Shown: positions 36,038-45,278 of the stretch, one piece after another
How positions within the stretch are numbered: the first letter of the stretch is position 1
How the letters are laid out: the number at the start of each line of letters is the position of its first letter
From: Allobaculum mucilyticum
GTDB taxonomy: Bacteria; Bacillota_I; Bacilli_A; Erysipelotrichales; Erysipelotrichaceae
Reading direction: 5' to 3'
Assembly: GCF_022701195.1 (NCBI RefSeq)
Contig: NZ_CP078089.1
Span: 186,001-250,000 of the forward strand
DNA: 64,000 nucleotides
The notes under the pieces: model-generated
Seen by the model: only the letters and a program-made list of their open reading frames with translations
Databases searched by the model: none
Told to the model about the DNA's origin: nothing
Position numbers and translations under genes: made by a program

Positions 36038-36460
36038 TTATTCCTGCTCTGCCGTTTCTGCCTGGTCTTCAGCTTCCGGATTTTCGGAAGTCTGAGAAGC
36101 CTCTTCGGTATCCTGGGCAGATTCTTTTGGCAGGTTCGAGATGATGTTTTCAATACGGCGGCCGTTATCGAGAGACGTATCCTGAACGAAAATCAGATCC
36201 GGCATTTTGCGTGCCTTGATGTTTTTTGCCAGAGTGCTGCGGATAAAGCCTTTGGATGAACGGAGAACTCTCATGCCGGCGTCGTTGCGTTCCTGCTTGC
36301 CTAAGAAGGAAACGTAGACTTTGGCCTGGGACATATCCCGCGTACATTCAACATCGGTTACGGTAACGAAACCGAGTTTTGGATTTTTCAGCTCGAACTG
36401 AAGAATACGACTGATTTCCTTTTTCAGGATCTGGTCCATCCTGTCCTGTTTAAGCGTCAT
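36038..36460 (-). CDS. rbfA: Ribosome-binding factor A
   Basis: A 140-residue protein with the RbfA KH-like fold: RMDQILKKEISRILQFELKNP, FVTVTDVECTRDMSQAKVYVS, and LAKNIKARKMPDLIFVQDTSLDNGRRIE. It binds 30S pre-subunits during 16S rRNA maturation. Its start overlaps the infB end by 11 nt. The C-terminus has an acidic Glu/Ala/Gln tail of about 25 residues. Confidence 0.93.
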   Translation of the reverse strand: MTLKQDRMDQILKKEISRILQFELKNPKLGFVTVTDVECTRDMSQAKVYVSFLGKQERNDAGMRVLRSSKGFIRSTLAKNIKARKMPDLIFVQDTSLDNGRRIENIISNLPKESAQDTEEASQTSENPEAEDQAETAEQE

Positions 36461-38330
36461 TTTTTACTTCCTGATCTTCGAAAGCCTCAATGATATCGCC
36501 GACTTTGATGTCGTTGTAGTTCTCAATAGTCATACCGCACTCAAAGCCCTGGGATACTTCTTTGACATCGTTGTCAAAGCGACGCAGAGAGCCAAGTTTA
36601 CCAGTGTAAACAACAATAGAGTCACGGATCAGACGGCACTTGGAATCACGGTGGATGACACCGTCAGTGACGTAGCTTCCGGCAATCGTACCGACTTTGG
36701 AAGCTTTATAGATCTGACGGACTTCCGCCTGACCAGTAACAACTTCCTCGTAAACCGGTGCGAGCATGCCTTTCATCAGGCTTTCGAGCTCTTCAAGAGC
36801 TTTATAGATAATGTTGTGCAGACGGATTTCAATGCCTTCTTCTTCTGCTTTCTTATGAATAGCAGCAGTCGGACGGATGTTGAATCCGTAGATAATTGCA
36901 TTGGATGCGGAAGCAAGCATGATATCCGATTCAGTAATGGATCCGACAGTAGAGCGGATGACATTGACTTTTACGGTATCGACATTGAGCTTCTCAATGG
37001 AAGCTTTCAGTGCTTCTGCAGAACCCTGAACGTCTGCTTTGATCAGGACGTTGATTTCTTTCATATCACCTTCGCTGATCATGCGGGCCATATCTTCGAG
37101 CGATCTTGCTGAAGAAGAAGCACGTTCGGATTCAATCTGCTTGCTCTGACGGTGTCCAGCGATTTCGGCTGCCTTTTTATAGGAGTCGTAAACCATGAAG
37201 ACATCGCCTGCGCGCGGAACTTCGTTCAGACCGATGATCTCAACTGGTGTTGAAGGTCCGGCTTCTTTCAGTTCCATGCCTTTATCCGAAGTCATTTTAC
37301 GGATTCGGCCAAAGGCAGTTCCGGCTACGAGAGAATCGCCGGAATGAAGGGTTCCCTGCTGAATGAGCAGTGTAGCAACTGGTCCGCGGCCTTTATCGAG
37401 TTTTGCCTCAACTACGGTACCGCTTGCTGCTACATCCGGGTTAGCCTTGAGTTCCTGCATGTCGGCAACGAGCAGCAGGGATTCGAGCAGGTCGTTAACG
37501 CCCTGGCCGCTGCGGGCAGAGATCTCGTTGAAGATCGTGTCGCCGCCCCATTCTTCAGGCATAACGCCTTCGTTGGCCAGTTCGCTCTTAACGCGCTCTG
37601 GGTTGGCACCCGGTTTGTCGATCTTGTTGACTGCAACAACGATCGGAACGCCGGCTGCTCTGGCGTGGTCAATGGACTCTTTTGTCTGCGGCATAACACC
37701 GTCATCGGCAGCGACGATCAGTACGACAATGTCGGTGATCTGCGCACCACGGGCACGCATAGCAGTGAAGGCTTCATGTCCCGGAGTATCCAGGAAGGTA
37801 ACCTTGCGGCCGTTCAGAGAAACCTGGTAAGCACCGATATGCTGGGTGATACCGCCAAATTCGCCTTTGACGACGTGAGCGGAACGGATCGTATCGAGCA
37901 GCGTTGTTTTACCATGGTCAACGTGACCCATGATGGTAACGACTGGCGGTCTGGGTTTCAGATCTTTCTCATCGAAGACACGGTTGGCAATCTGGTCTTC
38001 GATATCGTCCTCATCGACAATGACTTCTTTGTTGGCTTTGACTTTGAACTCATCACAGATCAGTTCGATTTCGTCATCGCCAAGCGAAGTATTGATCGTG
38101 GACATGTTGCCCAGAAGAAAGAGGAACTTGATCAGCTCGGACGAGTTGCGCTTCATTTTCTCCGCAAGTTCGCCGACTGTGATCGGCAGGGAGTAGGTGA
38201 TCTCTTTCGGGTAATCGATCCGCGCTCTTGGAGGTCTTCCTCCATTGCGATTGTTATTGTTTCGATTGTTATTGTTGTTGCGGTTCCGGTTGTTATTGCC
38301 CGGTTTGCGTCTTGGCGGTTTATTTGCCAT
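36450..38330 (-). CDS. infB: Translation initiation factor IF-2
   Basis: A 626-residue GTPase that brings initiator tRNA to the 30S subunit. The N-terminal segment is short and low in complexity (Asn/Arg-rich, residues 8-30), then the IF2 N-domain ([13 protein letters not shown]), G1 [12 protein letters not shown] near residue 132, G3 DTPGHEAF, G4 NKID, domain II and the C-terminal IF2 domains. It is shorter than the 700-900 residues usual in many Firmicutes because of the reduced N-terminus. A 255-nt gap separates it from ylxQ. Confidence 0.95.
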   Translation of the reverse strand: MANKPPRRKPGNNNRNRNNNNNRNNNNRNGGRPPRARIDYPKEITYSLPITVGELAEKMKRNSSELIKFLFLLGNMSTINTSLGDDEIELICDEFKVKANKEVIVDEDDIEDQIANRVFDEKDLKPRPPVVTIMGHVDHGKTTLLDTIRSAHVVKGEFGGITQHIGAYQVSLNGRKVTFLDTPGHEAFTAMRARGAQITDIVVLIVAADDGVMPQTKESIDHARAAGVPIVVAVNKIDKPGANPERVKSELANEGVMPEEWGGDTIFNEISARSGQGVNDLLESLLLVADMQELKANPDVAASGTVVEAKLDKGRGPVATLLIQQGTLHSGDSLVAGTAFGRIRKMTSDKGMELKEAGPSTPVEIIGLNEVPRAGDVFMVYDSYKKAAEIAGHRQSKQIESERASSSARSLEDMARMISEGDMKEINVLIKADVQGSAEALKASIEKLNVDTVKVNVIRSTVGSITESDIMLASASNAIIYGFNIRPTAAIHKKAEEEGIEIRLHNIIYKALEELESLMKGMLAPVYEEVVTGQAEVRQIYKASKVGTIAGSYVTDGVIHRDSKCRLIRDSIVVYTGKLGSLRRFDNDVKEVSQGFECGMTIENYNDIKVGDIIEAFEDQEVKNDA

Positions 38331-38585
38331 TCAATCACCATCCTGTTCTCTTTTTTCTGTATCGAAGGCAGGCTAAGGCGCCTGACTGGGTTCGACAGCC
38401 GGCTGTTCCTTTCGTTTCGGAAAGGATCCAGACAGAACGCATGAACGATCTTTTAAAAGAATTCATGCGTACGGCAGACTGTCGTTATTTTGCTTCTGCT
38501 TTGTTGCTTGACTACTGCTTATAAATGCTGCGCATTTCGCGTCATTGCAGGTATGAAGATCGGATCAGTCTTTCTTTCAGCCAGG

Positions 38586-38957
38586 TTAGCTGGCTGAAAG
38601 ACTGGCAGAGTCTGGATCAGTGTCCGGATTTTTCGGTTCATAGACTGCATGCGGATTGTCGATCGGATCCATGCGCTGACTGAGCGACTTTGCAAATCCT
38701 TCATCGACAATGGCGATGGAGTTTCCTGCTTTGGGTCCGAGCCTGTCATATCGGGCGGCATCAAGGATATAAAGCGGAACTTCATAACTGGCGCATTTGT
38801 TTTTCAGCTTTTTGACACGGTTGCCTCCGCAAAGCGACGACATGACAACCGCTTTTGCTTTGCCAGACTGAATTGATGGAATCAGCGCATCGCCTTTGGT
38901 GAATTTGCCTGATCTCAGGCAAAGGCCAAGAAGCGATACGACATCATCAGCCGGCAC
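38586..38957 (-). CDS. ylxQ: L7Ae-family ribosomal protein, YlxQ-like
   Basis: A 123-residue protein with the L7Ae/YlxQ fold in residues 1-95: LLGLCLRSGKFTKGDALIPSIQ, AKAVVMSSLCGGNRVKKLKNKC, EVPLYIL. It belongs to the kink-turn RNA-binding family. The last 25 residues (Asp/Pro/Ser-rich) are an unusual tail. It overlaps ylxR by 11 nt in the conserved nusA-ylxR-ylxQ-infB order. Confidence 0.85.
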   Translation of the reverse strand: MPADDVVSLLGLCLRSGKFTKGDALIPSIQSGKAKAVVMSSLCGGNRVKKLKNKCASYEVPLYILDAARYDRLGPKAGNSIAIVDEGFAKSLSQRMDPIDNPHAVYEPKNPDTDPDSASLSAS

Positions 38958-39207
38958 GGATCAGCAGCTCCAGTTTGTCGTAAACGGCCTGTGGAATTTC
39001 ACATTCCAGAGCCCGTGCAAGTGCGCCGGACTTTTTTGCTTTTTCCAGAGTTTCCATCGATTTCTGGATATAAGCCCCGCGCCCGTTTTTCTTGCCGGTT
39101 ACATCGACGATGACTTCGTCTTCCGGCGTATGGACAACCCGAAGGAGGTCCTTTTTGGGAAAGCGCTCCTGGGTCACGACGCATTTGCGCATCGGAATTT
39201 TTCTCAT
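38947..39207 (-). CDS. ylxR: YlxR family RNA-binding protein (DUF448)
   Basis: 86 residues from the ATG at 39207 with a strong ribosome site (GGAGGATC). It opens MRKIPMRKCVVTQERFPKK and has the conserved GRGAYI segment of YlxR/DUF448. Position between nusA and ylxQ supports the call. YlxR members are thought to bind RNA or RNase P; the exact role here is not visible. Confidence 0.9.
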   Translation of the reverse strand: MRKIPMRKCVVTQERFPKKDLLRVVHTPEDEVIVDVTGKKNGRGAYIQKSMETLEKAKKSGALARALECEIPQAVYDKLELLIRAG

Positions 39208-39293
39208 TGCGATCCTCCCCCTTTGCTTATGCAGACTGCCATCCCTGCAGGAAGCAGCTGCCAATGGCGAATACCAGTACCGAATCTGTCGGC

Positions 39294-41069
39294 TTAGTAT
39301 TCATCATCGTAGTAGGAATCGTATTCTTCGTAGTCGATGTCTTCGTTGAACTTGTTTTCTTCTTCTTCAAGCTCGTTGTTTTCGATCTCTTCGAGTTCAT
39401 CCTCAGTGTAGATCGGATGCATGACATTGAACTGCGGTTTCTTGCGTACGCGTTTCTTTTCTTCTTTTTTGCTGTCGTCTTTAGATTTAGACGGCTTGGA
39501 CGGCTTCGAAGGTTCCGCTTTTGGTGCTTCTGCTGCAGATTCGAAACGGGAAACGTAGGTCGTACGCTTTTCAGCAAGCGATTTGCGTTTTTCCTTGGCA
39601 ATGCGGGCGGCGAGTTCCATCTCGTCCATCTCTTTCTGCTCTTCAGGAGCAGTTACTGCAGCTGCCGGTTTAGCCTGTTCGCTTTCACGGCTTGCAAGGG
39701 TATCCATTTCGCCAAGGTGATGATCATCGTAATCATCAGCGTATGCGAAGTCAGCAAGATCGGAGATATCCGCTGCCGGAGCACTGGAGTTGCGCAGTGC
39801 TTCGATCTTCTGCTGCTGCTTGTAAGCGCGCTCTGCTGCACGCTTTTCTTCATATTCATCGTGCATCTCCTGGACGTATTTTCTCCAGTCAACGCCCAGC
39901 TCATCGAGAGCTGTCTGTGAACGGATGTCAATGCGGTGTCCGGTCAGTTTGTTTGCCAGACGGGCATTCTGTCCTTTACGGCCGATGGCCAGCGAGAGCT
40001 GATCATCCGGTACAACCGCAACGAGTACTTTGCGCTCATCCGGATTGCGGCTTTCGCGCATCGGACGGCGGCTGCGCTCATCTTTGAGACGGTCACCGGC
40101 TTTTTCTGCAGGGAATACCTGAACGCCGGCTGCCGGAGAGAGGGAGTTGGCAACCAGTCTCTGCAGATCGTCGGACCATTCGAAGATGTCGATTTTTTCG
40201 TTGTTGAGTTCAGAAGAAATCGCACGGACACGGCTTCCGCCCGGGCCGATGCAGGCACCGATCGGATCGATGTTCTCTCTTGAAGAGGTCACAGCCATTT
40301 TGGCACGCAGTCCTGGATCGCGGGCGATTGCCTTGATCTCGATAATGCCCTGGTAGATTTCCGGGACTTCTTTTTCAAACAGACGCTTGATCATATCATT
40401 GTCTGCACGGGAAACCATAACGAGAGCTCCTTTAGCTTCTTTATCGACTTTTGTGATGACAACTTTGATGTGCTCATCTTCGGTATAAACTTCATCAGGA
40501 ATCTGATCCGATTTGCGCATGATGGCATCGGTAGCTCCCGGCTGAAGCTGTCCGTCCTGCGTTCCGCCAAGACGGACCATAACAAAGCGGTCTTCTACGG
40601 AATGAATAATACCGTCTACAAGATCGCCGACTTTGTCGGAGTAGTTATCGACGATTTCTTTCTTTTCAGCTTCTTTGATTTTCTGAAGCATGACGCTCTT
40701 GACGGTAGAAATGTCGCCGCGGACGAAATCTTTGATATCGATTTCTTCCTTGAGCACTTCACCGATCTGCGGATCCGGTGTCAGATCCTTAGCTTCTTCT
40801 ACATCGAGCTGATAGGAAGGATCTTCAACGGTCTCGACAACGTCCCACAGGCGGTAGGCTTTGATGCGGCCGTCATCGGTGAACTCCGTCTTGATCCGTG
40901 CCTGGTCTACATCATTGCGCTTGCGGTAGCCTTTTTCGATGGCTTCGTTGAGGGCATCCCGAAGAACCTCATCGGTCAGATTACGGTCACTGGCGATCTG
41001 TTTGATGACCTCCATGATGTTCTGGCTTTTTCTTCTGGTCTTTTTCTCTTTTGTTCCTTTTGTCGGCAT
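39294..41069 (-). CDS. nusA: Transcription factor NusA with long acidic C-terminal extension
   Basis: A 591-residue protein. The conserved part is N-terminal domain, S1 (DGIIHSVEDRFVMVRLGG), KH1 (PIGACIGPGGSRVRAISSEL) and KH2 (SLAIGRKGQNARLANKLTG), ending near residue 375. The remaining 215 residues are coiled, then Lys/Ser/Pro-rich, and end in a strongly acidic stretch (DELEEIENNELEEEE to DYEEYDSYYDDEY). Bacillus NusA ends after KH2. It controls pausing, termination and antitermination. The gene is second in the operon, 8 nt after rimP. Confidence 0.93.
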   Translation of the reverse strand: MPTKGTKEKKTRRKSQNIMEVIKQIASDRNLTDEVLRDALNEAIEKGYRKRNDVDQARIKTEFTDDGRIKAYRLWDVVETVEDPSYQLDVEEAKDLTPDPQIGEVLKEEIDIKDFVRGDISTVKSVMLQKIKEAEKKEIVDNYSDKVGDLVDGIIHSVEDRFVMVRLGGTQDGQLQPGATDAIMRKSDQIPDEVYTEDEHIKVVITKVDKEAKGALVMVSRADNDMIKRLFEKEVPEIYQGIIEIKAIARDPGLRAKMAVTSSRENIDPIGACIGPGGSRVRAISSELNNEKIDIFEWSDDLQRLVANSLSPAAGVQVFPAEKAGDRLKDERSRRPMRESRNPDERKVLVAVVPDDQLSLAIGRKGQNARLANKLTGHRIDIRSQTALDELGVDWRKYVQEMHDEYEEKRAAERAYKQQQKIEALRNSSAPAADISDLADFAYADDYDDHHLGEMDTLASRESEQAKPAAAVTAPEEQKEMDEMELAARIAKEKRKSLAEKRTTYVSRFESAAEAPKAEPSKPSKPSKSKDDSKKEEKKRVRKKPQFNVMHPIYTEDELEEIENNELEEEENKFNEDIDYEEYDSYYDDEY

Positions 41070-41077
41070 ATCTTCCT

Positions 41078-41539
41078 CTACACTTTTACAGCGCTGCGAA
41101 TGCGCTTGATCTGGCTGCGCGAGACAGCATATTTTTTCGGACGGCCTTTGATGAAGGTACTGATGTGAAGCGTTCCGTCTTCATCGACTGAGTCGAGTTT
41201 TCCGAAAATCTCCATGACATGATCCTGCTCTTCGTTCAGAGCAATCTGTACATACTTTCCGACCTGGTTCAAGATCTGCTTCTCTGTGCGCAGTTCCTTC
41301 TCTGCTCCGGGCGAGCAGACTTCCAGCATATATTCGCCGGGAATAACGTCGGTTTCATCAAGTTTTGCGCTGACCTGCTCCGAACATGCGGCGCAGATAT
41401 CGAGATCGATCGGCTCGTCTTCGCGGTCGATCACCACCCGAAGAACAGGAGGCTTCATTGCTTTGTCCCATTCCAGCTCATACAGCATGCAGCCGCACTG
41501 CGTGACTACAGGCTCAATCAGGGTTTTCAGCTTATCCAT
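41078..41539 (-). CDS. rimP: Ribosome maturation factor RimP
   Basis: A 153-residue protein with the RimP N-terminal alpha-beta domain (LYELEWDKA, VLRVVIDREDEPIDLDIC, YMLEVCSPGAE) and C-terminal SH3-like barrel. It assists 30S assembly. It opens the conserved nusA operon; the ribosome site AAGGAG lies before the ATG. Confidence 0.92.
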   Translation of the reverse strand: MDKLKTLIEPVVTQCGCMLYELEWDKAMKPPVLRVVIDREDEPIDLDICAACSEQVSAKLDETDVIPGEYMLEVCSPGAEKELRTEKQILNQVGKYVQIALNEEQDHVMEIFGKLDSVDEDGTLHISTFIKGRPKKYAVSRSQIKRIRSAVKV

Positions 41540-41674
41540 TTTCGCTCCTTACAAAATGCAAGGGAGCGGATGTCCGCTCCCTTGGGATTGATAACACGAT
41601 CATATTAACACCGTGTAAAGCCTTCATCAAGCAAGGATACCGGAAACAGGCTTGACAAACAAGAAGAATGTGCT

Positions 41675-42292
41675 TCAGTCAGCGCTTTCCCGGATGATCT
41701 GCGCAATCTCATCTGCTGCGCGCTGAGCGTCGTCGTTGACAACGACGTATTTATATTTGCACGCAAGATTCATCTCTGTTTCGGCCCGTTTCAGTCTTGC
41801 CGCAATCGAGGCTTCATCCTCGCTGCCTCTGCCTGTCAGACGCATTCTGAGATCTTCGATTGCAGGCGGTACAAGGAAAATCGTCGTAGCTTCCGGATAC
41901 TTTTCCATCAGCTGTTCAGCTCCCTGCACTTCAATTTCGAGCATGACATTCTTTCCGGCTTTCTGGTTGGATTCGATCTGCTCTTTCGGCGTTCCATAGG
42001 CATGATCCGCAAAGCCTGCGTGCTCCGCAAATTCGCCGGCTTCGACAGCTTCTTCAAATTTCTGAGGTGTAACGAAATGATAGGTTACGCCTTCAATATC
42101 TTCTGCTCTTGGCGCACGGGTCGTCCAGGAAACGGAATTGACAAGATTGAGCGCATCGTAATCGAGTTTCTTGCGGACGGTATTCTTTCCCACCCCGCTC
42201 GGTCCGCTCAGGATAATGATTTTTCCCTTCGAATTCTCCTCAGCCTTCACGGGGCATCCGCAGGCCGGTGCATTCGATTCTGCTTTGTTCAT
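41675..42292 (-). CDS. gmk: Guanylate kinase
   Basis: 205 residues from the ATG at 42292 (Shine-Dalgarno GGGAGGAA); a longer frame to 42391 is less likely. It has the P-loop IIILSGPSGVGKNTVRK, TTRAPR with EDIEGVTYHFV, and LEIEVQGAEQLMEKYP, all typical of guanylate kinases, which convert GMP to GDP. A short Cys/Ala/Pro-rich N-terminus precedes the P-loop by about 20 residues. The gene is divergent from rqcH, with overlapping upstream regions. Confidence 0.92.
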   Translation of the reverse strand: MNKAESNAPACGCPVKAEENSKGKIIILSGPSGVGKNTVRKKLDYDALNLVNSVSWTTRAPRAEDIEGVTYHFVTPQKFEEAVEAGEFAEHAGFADHAYGTPKEQIESNQKAGKNVMLEIEVQGAEQLMEKYPEATTIFLVPPAIEDLRMRLTGRGSEDEASIAARLKRAETEMNLACKYKYVVVNDDAQRAADEIAQIIRESAD

Positions 42293-42601
42293 TCTTTTTT
42301 TCCTCCCGGTAAAACGGTCTGCTGCAGGATTCAGGATTCTCTCTGCAGCTTCTTCAGCAGAATTAGTCCTTCCCGCATCATGCTTTCCCATAAAGATAAG
42401 CCCGGCATGAAACAGAAACGTCTGGATCTGCTGAATGTTCTGTTCGTATCTGTATGCTTCTTTATACCATTTCTGAAGAGTTTTGCATCATTCCATGTAC
42501 AGGAATTTGCCGGAATCCCCCTCCGGTTCAATTTTCAGTTTTTCCTGTATCATAAGAAATCGATACCAAACGATACAAATCGACAAAAGGAGGAATGCCG
42601 C

Positions 42602-44290
42602 ATGCCGTTTGATGGAATGCTTCTTCACCGGGAACTTGCTGATCTCAAAGAGCTCGAAGGCGCAAAGATCGGAAAAATTCAGTCTCTGTCTGAAGAAGAA
42701 GTTCTTCTCTACCTGCATAAAAACGGAACTGGATCGCGAAAGCTTGCTCTTAACGTCCATTCCAACACCTGCCGGGTCTACGTTGCACAGAAAAACAAGG
42801 ACGTTCTGCCTAACCCGACCGGATTCGTCATGCTTCTGCGCAAGCGGATTGGACAGGGCATCATTGAATCCATCGAGCAGATGGGATACGACCGCATTCT
42901 TCGCTTTCACATACGGGCCTGCAATGAGCTCTCTGACTATGTTGAATATGACCTGTATGCAGAGCTGATGGGCAAATACGCCAACCTTGTTCTGGTCGAT
43001 TCAGCAACCCAGACGATTCTTGACTGCCTCAAGCGCATTCCGGTCTATGAAAACTCCAAGCGCCTGCTCCATCCGGGTGCACTGTATGGACTGCCCGAAA
43101 AGCCGAAGCGTCTTCTTCCAGAAGAAGCTAATGAAAGCAATCTGGATCTCGATGTTCCGCTCGTTAAGCAGATTGAGGGCTTTTCTCCCGTTCTTTCCCG
43201 CGAATTTCTCTACCGCATGAAAAACGGGCAGAGCTACGGCGAGATTCTTAATGAACTGATGTCTTCGGATTCCCTGTGGCGGGCGGACAAAGAATTCCAT
43301 GTTCTTCCTCTGCTTCATCTTGGCCAGACGCTTACAGAAGTTCCCCTGATGAGCGGTCTGGAAACGCAGTTTGAATCCGATGAAGTCCGCCTGCGCATTT
43401 CTCAGCAGTGCGGCGACGTATTCAAAGCCGTCGACCGCGAGCTGAAAAAGCTGCGTAAAAAACTGCCAAGACTTGAAGAGCAGCTCGAATCCTCCAAAGA
43501 GTATGACCGGATGCGCCAGATCGGGGATGTTCTTTTTGCAAATGTCCATCTGCCAAAATCCGATCATGTCCGTCTGGAATCATTTGATGACGGCTCGATG
43601 CTCGAGATCGATCTTGATCCGCGCTACTCCATCAAAGACAACGCCAGACTGTATTACAAGAAATACCGCAAGCTCAAACGCGGTCAGCAGATCCTTGAAG
43701 AACAGGTTGAAGAATGCCGCGATCAGCTCGAATACTTTGAAACACTGCAGGAACAGCTTGCCTACTGCTCTGCACAGGATGTCCTGGAAATCCGCCAGGA
43801 ACTCGCGGATCAGAAGATCGTCCGTCTGCATCAGACAGCCATGCGCCGCAAAAAGAAAGGCGCACCGAATATTGTCCAGATCCGAATGGGCGATGCGATG
43901 ATCTATGCCGGCAAGAACAATATCCAGAACAATTACATCACCTGGCAGCTGGCCAGACGCGGCGATCTCTGGTTCCACGTCAAGGACTACCATGGATCGC
44001 ATGTCGTTCTGCAGAGCGAACATCCAACCGAAGCGCAGATCCGCTTTGCTTCCATGCTGGCTGCATGGTTCTCAAAAGGCCGGCAGTCTTCGAGCGTTCC
44101 AGTCGACTACACGACAATGAGCCAGCTTAAAAAAGTCCCCGGCAAAGGTCCCGGCTTTGTTACGATGAAATCGTTCAAAACGATCTACATCGACCCGGAT
44201 CCAGCCATCATTGAACCGGCTCTGAAAACCGGTACTGTCCAGGAAGCAGACGGCAATCCGGTTCATGACACAGAATCTGACCGGTCCTGA
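42602..44290 (+). CDS. rqcH: Ribosome quality-control protein RqcH (NFACT/FbpA)
   Basis: 562 residues from the ATG at 42602, which has the ribosome site AGGAGGAATG; the frame extends far upstream without a better start. The NFACT-N domain is residues 1-200 with the conserved DR in MGYDRILRFHI. A long coiled coil follows (about 285-385), and the NFACT-R domain is near 445-535 with RRGDLWFHVKDYHGSHVVL. RqcH binds stalled 50S subunits and adds Ala tails. It was long annotated as a fibronectin-binding protein. Terminator downstream. Confidence 0.9.
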   Translation: MPFDGMLLHRELADLKELEGAKIGKIQSLSEEEVLLYLHKNGTGSRKLALNVHSNTCRVYVAQKNKDVLPNPTGFVMLLRKRIGQGIIESIEQMGYDRILRFHIRACNELSDYVEYDLYAELMGKYANLVLVDSATQTILDCLKRIPVYENSKRLLHPGALYGLPEKPKRLLPEEANESNLDLDVPLVKQIEGFSPVLSREFLYRMKNGQSYGEILNELMSSDSLWRADKEFHVLPLLHLGQTLTEVPLMSGLETQFESDEVRLRISQQCGDVFKAVDRELKKLRKKLPRLEEQLESSKEYDRMRQIGDVLFANVHLPKSDHVRLESFDDGSMLEIDLDPRYSIKDNARLYYKKYRKLKRGQQILEEQVEECRDQLEYFETLQEQLAYCSAQDVLEIRQELADQKIVRLHQTAMRRKKKGAPNIVQIRMGDAMIYAGKNNIQNNYITWQLARRGDLWFHVKDYHGSHVVLQSEHPTEAQIRFASMLAAWFSKGRQSSSVPVDYTTMSQLKKVPGKGPGFVTMKSFKTIYIDPDPAIIEPALKTGTVQEADGNPVHDTESDRS

Positions 44291-44363
44291 TTCACCCGGA
44301 AGAATTAAACGGGAAAATAAAACCGGAAGAATAAAAACAGAGAAGAAAAACCAGACAGAAGAA

Positions 44364-44405
44364 CGGCCCGTCCCTGCATGTACTGCAGCAGACGGGCCGC
44401 TTTTT
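44364..44405 (+). terminator. Intrinsic terminator of rqcH
   Basis: CGGCCCGTC pairs with GACGGGCCG around an 18-nt loop, followed by TTTTT, about 75 nt after the rqcH stop. Confidence 0.85.
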
Positions 44406-44436
44406 GTTCTGATTTCAGTAATTGGCAATTGGCAGA

Positions 44437-45021
44437 CTATTTCTTTGGAAAATGCAGACTTCCCTGTCCGTTGTTGAGCGCATAGCCAAATACCGCTCCG
44501 GCAATGCCTCCAAGAATATGCGCCATATGGGAAACGTCATCCTGCGCAGTAAATCCGCTGACGATTTCGGATCCGAGATAAAGCACAATGACCAGAACCA
44601 TGGTCAGAGGAATCTCGCCGCGGGAAAATGATGTCATCGAACAGAGAATAATGAATGCAAAGACAATGCCGCTGCATCCGATCAGTCCGTTAGGCGTCAC
44701 GATCATATTGGCAAGAGCTGTAACGACAGCTGTCACCAGCATAATAACTGCCGTAGAAAGCGAACCGTACTTTTCTTCGACAACAGGTCCAGTCAGCAGC
44801 AGAAGCATCATATTGCTCATGAAATGATCGATTCCCGAGTGACCGAACACGTAGGTCACCATCGTAATCCAGGTCCGAGGTTCAAGAAACGAACCTCTGC
44901 GGGTGACAAACCATTCCGATGCGATCCGGTATCCGTCCATTTCCGAGATTACCAGGACAACGGTGCAGATCAGCGCAAAGGTCAGAATCACCGGTGCATT
45001 GTATTTCAGGCGTAGCTTCAT
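44437..45021 (-). CDS. Rhomboid family intramembrane serine protease
   Basis: 194 residues from the ATG at 45021 (ribosome site GGGGAAAAG). Six hydrophobic segments. The catalytic Ser is in IGCSGIVFAF (GxSG motif) and the His in MAHILGGIAGAVFGY, with HFMSNMMLLLLTGPVVEEKYG as the helix 2 signature. It cleaves membrane proteins within the bilayer. The gene is single; a decayed secreted protease gene lies upstream on the same strand. Confidence 0.85.
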   Translation of the reverse strand: MKLRLKYNAPVILTFALICTVVLVISEMDGYRIASEWFVTRRGSFLEPRTWITMVTYVFGHSGIDHFMSNMMLLLLTGPVVEEKYGSLSTAVIMLVTAVVTALANMIVTPNGLIGCSGIVFAFIILCSMTSFSRGEIPLTMVLVIVLYLGSEIVSGFTAQDDVSHMAHILGGIAGAVFGYALNNGQGSLHFPKK

Positions 45022-45278
45022 ATCTTTTCCCCATCTCTTTTTCCCGGCCGGGATACCATCAGTCACTGACATCAGCCGGGCTGTAAACGTACTCTATTTT
45101 GAATCTCCGCCTGACATCGTGCAAGATCAACCGGAAACCGGTGTATTTTTTAATCATGCAGAGATCAGAAATGCATCCATACGTCAAAAACAGGCAGCCC
45201 TGGAATCCGGTCTGCCTGTCTGTCTTTCTGTATCTCGTTTTGGTCTGCCAGATGAGTTGCTTCAGTGAAGCAACGACA

